Positions 43,853-50,716 of a DNA stretch of 64,000 bases are shown in pieces. The translations under genes were made by a program, and so were the position numbers. The notes beneath the pieces are model-generated. The model saw only the letters and a program-made list of their open reading frames with translations. It was not told where the DNA came from and did no database searches. The DNA comes from JAVDCA01 sp035293985 (GTDB lineage: Bacteria; Pseudomonadota; Alphaproteobacteria; Rhizobiales; Xanthobacteraceae): NCBI GenBank assembly GCA_035293985.1, contig DATGLS010000054.1:62001-126000 (forward strand), in the 5' to 3' direction. Position 1 is the first letter of the stretch. Each line of letters begins with the position of its first letter.

Positions 43853-44516
43853 GAAGCGGGACAGCAGGGCGCTTGAGCCGGATCTAATTACAGACCCTCA
43901 GCAGAAGGCTGAAGCCGAAGCCCGGAACGGGCTTCGGCAATATGACGCAGGCATTCGATCAATCCAAACGGCGCTTGAGCGGGGCTCGTTCAAGCTCCGG
44001 CTGTCGCTGATTCTAGCATTACATCGCGAAGCTCTCGCGGGGATCAGTACGTATGCGGGAAATTTTCGACCCGCTGGCGTGGCGATCCGGGGGAGCAAGC
44101 ATGAACCGCCGGGTGCTCACCTAGTGCCCGAGTTGGTTGAGGAACTGTGCGATTATGTGAACGACAATTGGGATAAAGCGAGCCCGATCCATTTAGGGGC
44201 CTACCTGATGTGGCGACTGAATTGGATCCATCCGTTTGCCGATGGCAACGGCAGGACTTCTCGGATTCTGTCCTATGTTGTTCTTTCAATTCGGGCTGGG
44301 TTCGTCGTGCCGGGCACCCCAACCATTCCTGACCAGATCGTCAGCAATCGCGACCCCTACTTTGAGGCGTTGGATGCGGCCGACGAGGCGTATAGCAAGA
44401 GGAACGTCATTGACGTGACGAAGATGGAAGGTTTGATCGGAGCCCTGCTCGCGAACCAACTCGCCGAGTTCTACAAAGCTGTAGGAGGCAGGCTACCGGG
44501 TGAAGAGCCGCGATAA
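43827..44516 (+). CDS. fic: Fic family protein (AMP-transferase-type toxin)
   Basis: From the ATG at 43827 (GAGAGG upstream) the product is 229 residues. The Fic motif HPFADGNGRTSR is intact near residue 137, with catalytic His and the phosphate-binding loop. Fic enzymes transfer AMP or other groups to target proteins. No inhibitory motif is evident in its own N-terminus, consistent with a separate antitoxin. Codon use includes more A/T-ending codons than neighbouring core genes, a sign of acquisition. Confidence 0.9.
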   Translation: MTNSPSENKKRDSRALEPDLITDPQQKAEAEARNGLRQYDAGIRSIQTALERGSFKLRLSLILALHREALAGISTYAGNFRPAGVAIRGSKHEPPGAHLVPELVEELCDYVNDNWDKASPIHLGAYLMWRLNWIHPFADGNGRTSRILSYVVLSIRAGFVVPGTPTIPDQIVSNRDPYFEALDAADEAYSKRNVIDVTKMEGLIGALLANQLAEFYKAVGGRLPGEEPR

Positions 44517-44739
44517 GGCACGCTCCTCGGGCTCATGCAGTCGACACGCCACTCTACTCGACCGGTTTGTTGCGGGCTGCACGGTGCCCTCGGAATGCCG
44601 ACCTTCACGCGCCCCGCGTCGAACGAGGAAGGCTCGCGCATTGCGATGCTTTCTCGTCTCCGATTAAGTCTACAACCACTCGAGATGGCGCGGCAAACCC
44701 GCATGCGCGCGGCGATAAGCGCTCCTAAGACCGCAACGC
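44517..44739. other. Stretch without recognised gene
   Basis: A short minus-strand frame (44471-44704) has no recognisable motif. The region may be the decayed continuation of the PIN-domain pseudogene. Confidence 0.3.
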
Positions 44740-45203
44740 TCAGCGCCGGCTCCGGAGCAACTTCCCGACAGGCTCATACGCAAGCAGATCGACCGTAGCG
44801 GCAAGGAACACCTCCCTATATCGTTCGGCGCAGATGCGACTTGCTTTGCGCTCATCGATCACTGCGACTGCCCTGGTTTCAACGCATAACCGATAGTGGC
44901 GGCCTTCCCGTCATCCAGTGTCACAGCGGCGTCGCTGATCACGAGTCTTCGAAGCATTTCCAACCGATCGCTCCAAGAGACACCACCCGAAAGAAACCCA
45001 ATTCAGCCAGCCGCTGCGTGAGCTCGGCATCTTTACGCCCCTTTGGCACTGTTCCTCAACTCTCCCATAACGACATCGGACACGACAATGCGTTGGCCAA
45101 AACACGACAGGATGTCGACGGCCTGCCCTGTCGCGTTCAAATTGATGGCGGTACTCGCGTCTAGTGCGATTTTGGTTGGATCGCCTGTTTCCGCTCTTAG
45201 CAA
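44740..45203 (-). pseudogene. Frameshifted PIN-domain nuclease gene
   Basis: Reading the minus strand in consecutive frames gives pieces of one PIN protein. The first is KIALDASTAINLNATGQAV with IVVSDVVMGELRNSAKG, ending at a stop. A frame shift near 45045 (G-run) gives RKDAELTQRLAELGFFRVVSL. A further shift near 44955 gives LVISDAAVTLDDGKAATIGYA, and another near 44885 gives AVIDERKASRICAERY. The acidic PIN residues (D in LDAS, E in GELR, D in LDDGKA, D in VIDE) are all present. The gene is broken by about three shifts and cannot give a full enzyme. It is likely a dead toxin of a TA pair or a remnant of an element. Confidence 0.7.
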
Positions 45204-45215
45204 AGGGAGTTTTTG

Positions 45216-45539
45216 TTATCGTTGCTTTCGTAGCTTTTTCACCCGGGGCTCCCCGGGGCATGCAGGCGTCCATCCCTCCTTCCGCAACTCGCCGCATACA
45301 GGGTGCGGATAACAATTATTTTCCAAATTCACCCAATTTGCATGTGCGTTGCACTCCTGGAAAGCGCGCCAACCACTTAGTCCGTGCCGTAGAATGCGAT
45401 TGTACATGCAGGCGTTAGCGTCGTGGTCTTGTTTAAGAAATCTCAGGTCATCATTCATCGACCGGATGTCGCACTCCGCAGCCTTCCCCTCGCGGACAAA
45501 ACAAAAAGCAATAACAGCCAACACCAAGCCGCACTTCAT
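45216..45539 (-). CDS. Small exported cysteine-rich protein
   Basis: From the ATG at 45539 the product is 107 residues. AAGGAGG lies 6 bases upstream. A signal peptide (MKCGLVLAVIAFCFVREGKA) is followed by a mature part with six cysteines, for example ACMYNRILRHGLSGWRAFQEC and NNCYPHPVCGELRKEGW. No family is recognised. Codon use differs from the core genes. It lies directly upstream of the PIN pseudogene on the same strand. Confidence 0.7.
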   Translation of the reverse strand: MKCGLVLAVIAFCFVREGKAAECDIRSMNDDLRFLKQDHDANACMYNRILRHGLSGWRAFQECNAHANWVNLENNCYPHPVCGELRKEGWTPACPGEPRVKKLRKQR

Positions 45540-45857
45540 ATTCTTCCTCCTTGACAGCAACGTTCACCCATTGTGGGCAACGTGGCACATCAGGGGTTGA
45601 CTTGCAAGGCGACCGGCGCAGTTCCGCTCTGACGTTTTCTTATTGCCGTAGCCATCTGTTAGGGATGCATTAGAATGTAGTTCGAGAGCCGTGGCGTTCT
45701 CACGGCTATTTTTGTTGTCCGCTTTGACGATAAACGCATCTCAACCTTAAATACAATCCCCTTCTGAAGTTTCTAATAAGCGGGATCAACAGCGGCTGCA
45801 TTACGATCTGCTTCCATAAAAACACGATGGATAAGCCGAATCCGTTCACGCACGAAG
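45540..45857. other. Intergenic stretch with terminator, less GC-rich than its surroundings
   Basis: The 318 bases are visibly less GC-rich than the rest of the window. They contain the intrinsic terminator at 45687-45714 on the plus strand but no plus-strand protein gene before it. A short unannotated RNA ending there is possible. No promoter could be assigned with confidence. Confidence 0.5.
45687..45714 (+). terminator. Intrinsic terminator on the plus strand
   Basis: AGCCGTG and CACGGCT form a stem with a seven-base loop, followed by ATTTTTG. It is the clearest rho-independent terminator in the island, and no gene precedes it on this strand. Confidence 0.75.
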
Positions 45858-46184
45858 GTGCGCGAAAAAATTATCAGACGAGCGACTATCGCAGTACATG
45901 GCATAGACCCCAAGCGCTTGGCGGCTCAATATGGTGTTCGCGTCTGCGCCACGGACGAGATGGTCCACCCGCATGGCCTGCGGACGCTCCCCGAGAAACG
46001 CCCGTTCGCTTGCGCGGTCGATGAGATGGACATGCACGCGCGTTGGCTGAATATCGCCGGGAAGACCAGCAACCCTGAAGGCGCTCTGCAAAACCTACTT
46101 GTGCGCGATGCGCTGTTCACCGATCATGTGAGGAAGGGAGAGGGCCGGCCTTCCTGCGATCGCGGTCGACGCCTCGATGAGTGA
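45858..46184 (+). CDS. Hypothetical protein, uncertain
   Basis: The GTG-started frame gives 108 residues (ATIAVHGIDPKRLAAQYGVR, then VHPHGLRTLPEKRPFACAV). Third codon positions are GC-rich, which suggests coding, but no family is recognised. The last 15 residues run into a REP-like element, so the native end may be lost. It could also be a gene fragment. Confidence 0.35.
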   Translation: MREKIIRRATIAVHGIDPKRLAAQYGVRVCATDEMVHPHGLRTLPEKRPFACAVDEMDMHARWLNIAGKTSNPEGALQNLLVRDALFTDHVRKGEGRPSCDRGRRLDE

Positions 46185-46195
46185 AGATTCTCTGG

Positions 46196-46270
46196 TTGAA
46201 CGCGTTGCCAGGCGAGAGCAAGCGGCTCCCCATCTTGCGCGCGGGGGAGGGGAGCGCAGGCGGCGCGCGC
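46196..46270. repeat. REP-like palindrome, partial
   Basis: GAGCAAGCGGCTCCCCATC and GCGCGGGGGAGGGGAGCGCAGGCGG are the right part of the element seen at 48380 and 50578. The left palindrome arm is degraded. Confidence 0.6.
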
Positions 46271-46409
46271 GGTCGAGATCGGCGCCGTGCGTCTTGAAGC
46301 GCCGCGCTTCAGGCGCGGCGTTGAGTCGAAGTGCGAGATGCTCCCCCGCGACCCAACGCTGTCTCTGCAGAATGCTACGACCATCCAGGGCGCCGCCCGA
46401 GCGGCGGCT

Positions 46410-46505
46410 TCACGGCATCGCGAGCGCCGTGAGGGTGAAGACGGCGACGCAGAGGCCCCCGACGGTCCAGCCGAGGATGGCGAGGGTCTGGCGTTCATTC
46501 AGCAT
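46410..46505 (-). CDS. Small single-span membrane protein
   Basis: The 31-residue frame reads MLNERQTLAILGWTVGG followed by a hydrophobic segment and ALAMP. Similar tiny membrane proteins are frequent in Bradyrhizobium-type genomes as far as I recall. The ribosome binding site is weak. The function is unknown. Confidence 0.4.
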   Translation of the reverse strand: MLNERQTLAILGWTVGGLCVAVFTLTALAMP

Positions 46506-46611
46506 GTTCGTCTCGCTTATGCTCGGCTCGGCGTGGTTGCGGGCGGCCTGACGCGGGGCGTGCAATCTTCGGGGCCGGGAGGCCGCATCGCGGCGGCCTC
46601 CCGTTCGACGT

Positions 46612-46866
46612 TTACTTGATGTCCACCCAGGTCTCGCCCCGCCAGTAGCCACGGCCCTCGTGCTCGTGGAATTTGATCGAAGGGCCAGGCTTCCAGCTGT
46701 CCTCGTGAATGACGACATGGGACTCGGCCGGGTATTTGTATCTTTCCTTGACGTGCCAGCAGACATCGCCACTGCACGCGACGTCGGCCACGGCGCTCGT
46801 GGCGAAGAACGCAACAGCCGCGGCGCCGATCGCGGCGCCGAAAAAGGTTTTAGTCGCACGGGTCAT
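46612..46866 (-). CDS. Small exported hypothetical protein
   Basis: From the ATG at 46866 the product is 84 residues, with AGGAGG upstream. A signal peptide ending near SAVADVA is followed by CSGDVCWHVKERYKYP, then VVIHEDSWKPG and GYWRGETWVDIK. This pattern occurs in small periplasmic proteins of rhizobia; the function is unknown. The longer frame to 46989 lacks a better start. Confidence 0.65.
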   Translation of the reverse strand: MTRATKTFFGAAIGAAAVAFFATSAVADVACSGDVCWHVKERYKYPAESHVVIHEDSWKPGPSIKFHEHEGRGYWRGETWVDIK

Positions 46867-47050
46867 ATTCCAAGCCTCCTGGAATGACCCTCCCCAGGGT
46901 ACGAAACTACACACGAGCGCTCCTGTTCCCTGAAAGCCGCGCGGCCGCCACGCGGCCGCCCCATGTTCGGTGCGCGGAACCGGACTCATCTCCCAGAGTT
47001 CTCATCCTGCAAGCGAGGATGAACTCGCGAACCTTACAGGGAGCAAACCC

Positions 47051-47131
47051 ATGCCAGTCATTCTGTTTTGGGGAATTCCGGTTCTGCTCGTCGTCGGTGG
47101 CGGCGCTTACTGGATCGCCCACCTTCACTGA
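47051..47131 (+). CDS. Very small membrane protein
   Basis: The 26-residue frame reads MPVILFWGIPVLLVVGGGAY and ends WIAHLH. GGAG lies 8 bases before the ATG. One hydrophobic helix spans the membrane. Similar short peptides are common in related genomes to my knowledge. The function is unknown. Confidence 0.5.
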   Translation: MPVILFWGIPVLLVVGGGAYWIAHLH

Positions 47132-47193
47132 CGCCGTCTCGACTATTCGGGGATGCCGGCTGCGTGCCGGCATTCCCCGCACGCGCCTTGCTC

Positions 47194-47499
47194 TCAAAGC
47201 AGCGCGACGCTTTGCACGCGCACCACGATCTCGTCCTGGCGGAAGAGTCGCTCGAGCTTTCGCCGATAGGTTTTCCACCAAGAGCGTGCAATCCGAGGCG
47301 TCATCACCTCGAAAATGACGATGTCGTCCGTTTTCGTCTTGCGGCCTGAAATCCACGGTCCGTGCGCCGGCGATCGCGCATAGGCCGTGAGACCACCGAA
47401 ACGCTCCATCAAGTCGGCACGGACGCGCGAATAGAGCTCGGGCTCGAATCGGCGACCCCGGTTGTCGCGAAGCGGGAGAAAGATTTGCACGAGCTTCAT
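47194..47499 (-). CDS. Conserved small hypothetical protein
   Basis: The 101-residue product reads MKLVQIFLPLRDNRGRRF, GLTAYARSPAHGPW and DDIVIFEVMTPRIARSWW. It has no signal peptide and looks like a compact alpha/beta protein. I cannot name a family. Codon use fits the genome. Confidence 0.6.
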   Translation of the reverse strand: MKLVQIFLPLRDNRGRRFEPELYSRVRADLMERFGGLTAYARSPAHGPWISGRKTKTDDIVIFEVMTPRIARSWWKTYRRKLERLFRQDEIVVRVQSVALL

Positions 47500-47715
47500 G
47501 AGGTCGGCGCTCGATTGAACCTGCGTCCTTGATGCCGGATCCGGTCTGTTTCGACGATGAAAACCAGTTTCTAGATGGAGTTAATAACGGCCACTTGCCA
47601 ATCTCACGTTTTGTATTCGAGGCCTCGTCGAGGAAAGACCAAGCTTTGAAATGGCGGGCCGTGTGTTGGCGCTCGCGCGGCCGAGACGGGAGGGCCGCAC
47701 GAATGCGGGCTCGCG

Positions 47716-47874
47716 TCAGTGGTTATTCCTGACGGCTACTCGTTCGGCTCGCTCCGCCTGGACGAGGTATCGGCGCGCGAGATCCCGATAGTATCGCGCA
47801 AGGGTAGGGATGGCGCAGCGCTCGGCGACCTGCGCGAAAATCTCGGCCTGCTTGCGGTAGAAGGTGGGGTCCAT
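47716..47874 (-). CDS. Small helical hypothetical protein
   Basis: The 52-residue frame reads MDPTFYRKQAEIFAQVAERC, then LARYYRDLARRYLVQAERAE. It is a helical, charged peptide of a kind often found in multiple copies in rhizobial genomes, from memory. GAG-rich sequence precedes the start. The function is unknown. Confidence 0.55.
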   Translation of the reverse strand: MDPTFYRKQAEIFAQVAERCAIPTLARYYRDLARRYLVQAERAERVAVRNNH

Positions 47875-48111
47875 GGGCTCTCACTCTGCGCTTCTCGCTC
47901 GTGATAATGCCGCAGGATTTCACATCGTTCCGGGATCGCACGAGGACGGGCGTGCGAGCGCGGCACCATCATGAGATCAGGGGAATGCAATGCCGGTCGC
48001 GCGCTTTCTTGGCGAGCTGATGGTTCGACCTCGTCGGTGCGCCGACGCGGCGGCGCATCATGCTTTGCGCGGCTTTGCGCGGTTGATGCCACAAAGGGAG
48101 TCGAGCCGAAC

Positions 48112-48180
48112 GCTTGTTCTGAGCAAGCCCCACCCCCGACCCTCCCCGCCATTCGCTTCGCGAATGGGGGACGGAGCGCA
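48112..48180. repeat. REP-like palindrome beside the P450 fragment
   Basis: CTTGTTCTGAGCAAGCCCCAC and CCATTCGCTTCGCGAATGGGGGACGGAGCGCACGC form one element of the family at 54816. It breaks the P450 reading on its left side. Confidence 0.65.
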
Positions 48181-48185
48181 CGCGC

Positions 48186-48300
48186 CGGTGCAGACTTTCT
48201 TTCGCACGGCGCCGTTCGAGGTCGACGGCGTGCGGCTCGACGAAGGGCGCAAGGTGCTGCTGTTTCTCGGCGCCGCCAATCGCGATGCGCCGCGGCGGCG
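48186..48300 (+). pseudogene. Fragment of a cytochrome P450 gene
   Basis: The reading frame gives VQTFFRTAPFEVDGVRLDEG and KVLLFLGAANRDAPRRR. These residues correspond to the segment of bacterial P450s after the K-helix, where TR...G..I..G..V...L.AANRD is standard. Nothing before or after continues the enzyme: a REP-like element lies on the left and low-information sequence on the right. It is a remnant, without haem-binding cysteine. Confidence 0.7.
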
Positions 48301-48375
48301 GAGTAATACGTTGTGCGCGCTTGCGAGCTTGCGGATGAGAGCGGTGCAATACGGAATGGTGCAATGAGCCGCTCG

Positions 48376-48458
48376 TTCTGAGCAAGCGGCGCCCCCCATC
48401 CCCGACCCCTCCCCGCCACGCGCTTCGCGCGCGGGGGGAGGGGAGCGCAGGCAGCATC
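48376..48458. repeat. REP-like palindrome
   Basis: TCTGAGCAAGCGGCGCCCCCC leads into CCACGCGCTTCGCGCGCGGGG and GGAGCGCAGGCAG. This is a full copy of the most frequent family in the window. Confidence 0.75.
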
Positions 48459-48526
48459 TCATTCTGCGCGCGTGGGTCGAGAGTCCGACGGAGAAACGAA
48501 CGGGTGCATTCGCCCGTTACACGGGC

Positions 48527-49156
48527 GTGAGCGCCGACAACAAAATTGTCGTAATTGGTACATCCGCCGGCGGCGTGTCGGCGCTGCAACGATTGATCGC
48601 GCGCATGCACGCCGATTGGCGTGTGTCGGTTTTCATAACCATTCACATCGGCCGCCACCGAAGCCTGATGCCGTCGATCCTGAACTGGCACTCGTCTTTG
48701 CCGGCGCGATTCGCGCAGCACCGGATGGCGTTCGATCGAGGCATTCTGGTCGCGCCGCCGGACCGCCACCTCATCATTGGTAAGAATGCGACGTTCCTGA
48801 GCGCCGGTCCGAAAGAGAACCATGCGCGGCCCGCGATCGATCCGATGTTTCGTTCGGCGGCGCGGCATCACGGCCCAAACGTCATCGGCGTCCTGCTGAC
48901 CGGATACCTCTACGACGGCGTGAACGGCCTCTACGACATCCAGAGATCGGGCGGCACGACCATCGTGCAGGACCCGACGGACGCCGAGGTCCCGCAGATT
49001 CCGCTGAACGCGCTGCGTCGCCTGAAGCCCACCCACGTCCTGCCGCTCGCCGATATCCCGAAGGCGATCGCGCAGGAGATCGAACGCTCTGCGAGCAAGG
49101 AAACCGAACGCCTCCCCAGCGAAGGAGAAAAGACCCCGGGAGCCATCCATGAGTGA
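48527..49156 (+). CDS. Orphan CheB-type methylesterase domain protein
   Basis: From the GTG at 48527 the product is 209 residues. VIGTSAGGVSALQRLIARM near residue 8 holds the catalytic serine, FITIHIG the histidine region, and VIGVLLTGYLYDGVNGL the aspartate. The usual GMGxDG of CheB is replaced by GYLYDG. No receiver domain is present, so it is a stand-alone CheB as found beside sensor systems. No chemotaxis genes are nearby. Its end overlaps the next gene by 8 bases. Confidence 0.88.
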   Translation: MSADNKIVVIGTSAGGVSALQRLIARMHADWRVSVFITIHIGRHRSLMPSILNWHSSLPARFAQHRMAFDRGILVAPPDRHLIIGKNATFLSAGPKENHARPAIDPMFRSAARHHGPNVIGVLLTGYLYDGVNGLYDIQRSGGTTIVQDPTDAEVPQIPLNALRRLKPTHVLPLADIPKAIAQEIERSASKETERLPSEGEKTPGAIHE

Positions 49157-49493
49157 AGAATATGTGCTCGACCGGCCGACCTCATTGACGTGTCCCGAAT
49201 GCGGCGGCGCGCTGGCCAAGATCGAAGACGATCTGATCCCGAAGTACGTGTGTCATATCGGCCATGTGCTCACCAGCGAGGCGATGCTCGATGCCCAGGC
49301 CGAACGCATCGAAACCACGCTGACCAGCGCGCTCGCCATTCTCAACGAGCGGCGCGAGCTTTGCCGACAGCTGCTTCAGGATGCCGTGAACGAGCCCGGC
49401 CGGCTCGAGGGGATCCTGGCGGAGACGACCGCGACGGCCGAAGACCTGCGCAAGCTCCTCAACAGACAGGAACGTTTCCCGACGCCGACGTAG
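49149..49493 (+). CDS. Zinc-ribbon protein paired with CheB
   Basis: The 114-residue product starts with LTCPECGGALAKIEDD and YVCHIGHVLTSEAML, a zinc ribbon. A helical tail follows. In many orphan CheB proteins a zinc ribbon of this kind forms the C-terminus, so here the domain appears split off into its own gene. The 8-base overlap with CheB supports joint translation. Confidence 0.75.
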   Translation: MSEEYVLDRPTSLTCPECGGALAKIEDDLIPKYVCHIGHVLTSEAMLDAQAERIETTLTSALAILNERRELCRQLLQDAVNEPGRLEGILAETTATAEDLRKLLNRQERFPTPT

Positions 49494-49532
49494 ACGCGGA
49501 ACGCGACGGCTCGATCACAGAAGCGGAGATCG

Positions 49533-50228
49533 ATGGCGCCTTCGAACCGAATATTGGCCGCGCTGCCGCGCCAGGAGCTGGAAGCGATCAGCCCCGACCT
49601 CGAGCCGGTGCAGCTTGCGTTCAAGCAGGTGCTGCATGCACCGTTCGAGCCGATCGAGCACGTGCTCTTTCTCACCCGCGGCGTCGCCTCGCTGGTGAAC
49701 GAGCCGGAAACCGGAGAGATCGTCGAGCTTGCCACCATCGGGTCGGAAGGAATCGTCGGCTTCCCGGTGGTGCTCGGGACGCGGTCCGTGCCGAGCCGGG
49801 CGATCATGCAGATCCCGGGCGCGGCCCTGCGCATGACCGCGTCCGACCTCGAACGCGCGCTCGCCCGCACGCCGACGCTGCACAAGCTGATGCTGCGCTA
49901 CACCATGGCGTTGCTCAACCAGATCGCCCAGGGCACCTCGTGCAATCGGCTGCACGAGGTGCAGGAGCGATGTGCGCGCTGGCTGCTGCAGACGCACGAT
50001 CGGGTGGAGGGCGACAGCTTTCCGATCACGCACGAATTCCTGTCGCAGATGCTCGGCGTGCATCGGCCGACCGTGAGCGTGGCGGCCGCGGCGCTGCAGA
50101 GGGCCGGGCTCATCGATTACACGCGCGGGCAGATCACGGTCGTCGATCGCAAAGGCCTCGAGGCGGCCGCCTGCGCCTGCTACCGGATCATCAAGGAGGA
50201 ATACGATCGCCTGCTGGGCGCCGGGTAG
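49533..50228 (+). CDS. Crp/Fnr family transcriptional regulator
   Basis: The 231-residue product has an N-terminal cyclic-nucleotide-binding-type beta barrel (VEHVLFLTRGVASLVNE-like region at residues 40-60, IGSEGIVGFPVVLG near 73) and a C-terminal winged helix with THEFLSQMLGVHRPTVSVAAAALQ near residue 169. No Fnr-type cysteine cluster is present. The ligand is unknown. The start lies 39 bases after the zinc-ribbon gene, so all three may be co-transcribed. Confidence 0.92.
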   Translation: MAPSNRILAALPRQELEAISPDLEPVQLAFKQVLHAPFEPIEHVLFLTRGVASLVNEPETGEIVELATIGSEGIVGFPVVLGTRSVPSRAIMQIPGAALRMTASDLERALARTPTLHKLMLRYTMALLNQIAQGTSCNRLHEVQERCARWLLQTHDRVEGDSFPITHEFLSQMLGVHRPTVSVAAAALQRAGLIDYTRGQITVVDRKGLEAAACACYRIIKEEYDRLLGAG

Positions 50229-50330
50229 CGCTGCGATGGCGCGGGGAGCGCCGCCGGAATGGCGGAGCCGGCAACGCCATCCGGCTTGCAATCTCGGGGC
50301 CTACGACCGGTTTCCGTGCTATTGTGCGGA

Positions 50331-50528
50331 ATGACCGAGAGCTCCCGCGAGATCGCCGCAAGGCATGTGCGAGAAGGTCGTCGCGTCGTCGAGCGGCAGC
50401 GCCGGCTCATCCGGCGCCAGCAGGAGCATGGCCACGATACGACTCTGTCCAAGTCATTGTTGATGGCCTTCGAACGTACGCTCGACATCTTCGAAGCAGA
50501 TTTGGCCGCGCTCGCCGAGAAAGCGTAG
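50331..50528 (+). CDS. Small helical hypothetical protein
   Basis: From the ATG at 50331 the product is 65 residues: EIAARHVREGRRVVERQRRL and LLMAFERTLDIFEADLAAL. It is helical, with two amphipathic stretches. A longer frame starting at 50259 is less likely. Similar small proteins are common in this order as far as I recall. The function is unknown. Confidence 0.6.
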   Translation: MTESSREIAARHVREGRRVVERQRRLIRRQQEHGHDTTLSKSLLMAFERTLDIFEADLAALAEKA

Positions 50529-50565
50529 GTCTGCCCGTCGGGTCGTGCGTGTGGTGGCGGATTGG

Positions 50566-50715
50566 AGCGCACTCGCCTGGCCGCAGCAAGCGCCGCCCCC
50601 CACCCCCGGCCCCTCCCCGCCACGCGCTTCGCGCGTGGGGGGAGGGGAGCGCAGGCAGCGTGCGCGGGGGGAGCGGGAGCGCAGGCAGCGTGCGGGGGAG
50701 GGGAGCGCTGGCAGG
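50566..50715. repeat. REP-like palindrome with duplicated right end
   Basis: CCACGCGCTTCGCGCGTGGGG is followed by GGAGCGCAGGCAGCGTGCG, which is then repeated in shortened form twice, the last with GCTGGCAGG. It lies between convergent genes. Confidence 0.75.
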
Positions 50716-50716
50716 A

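Noticed and set aside
47529..47732. 67-codon plus-strand frame
   Set aside because: No ribosome binding site, no conserved features, and it overlaps the end of the better-supported minus-strand gene at 47716.
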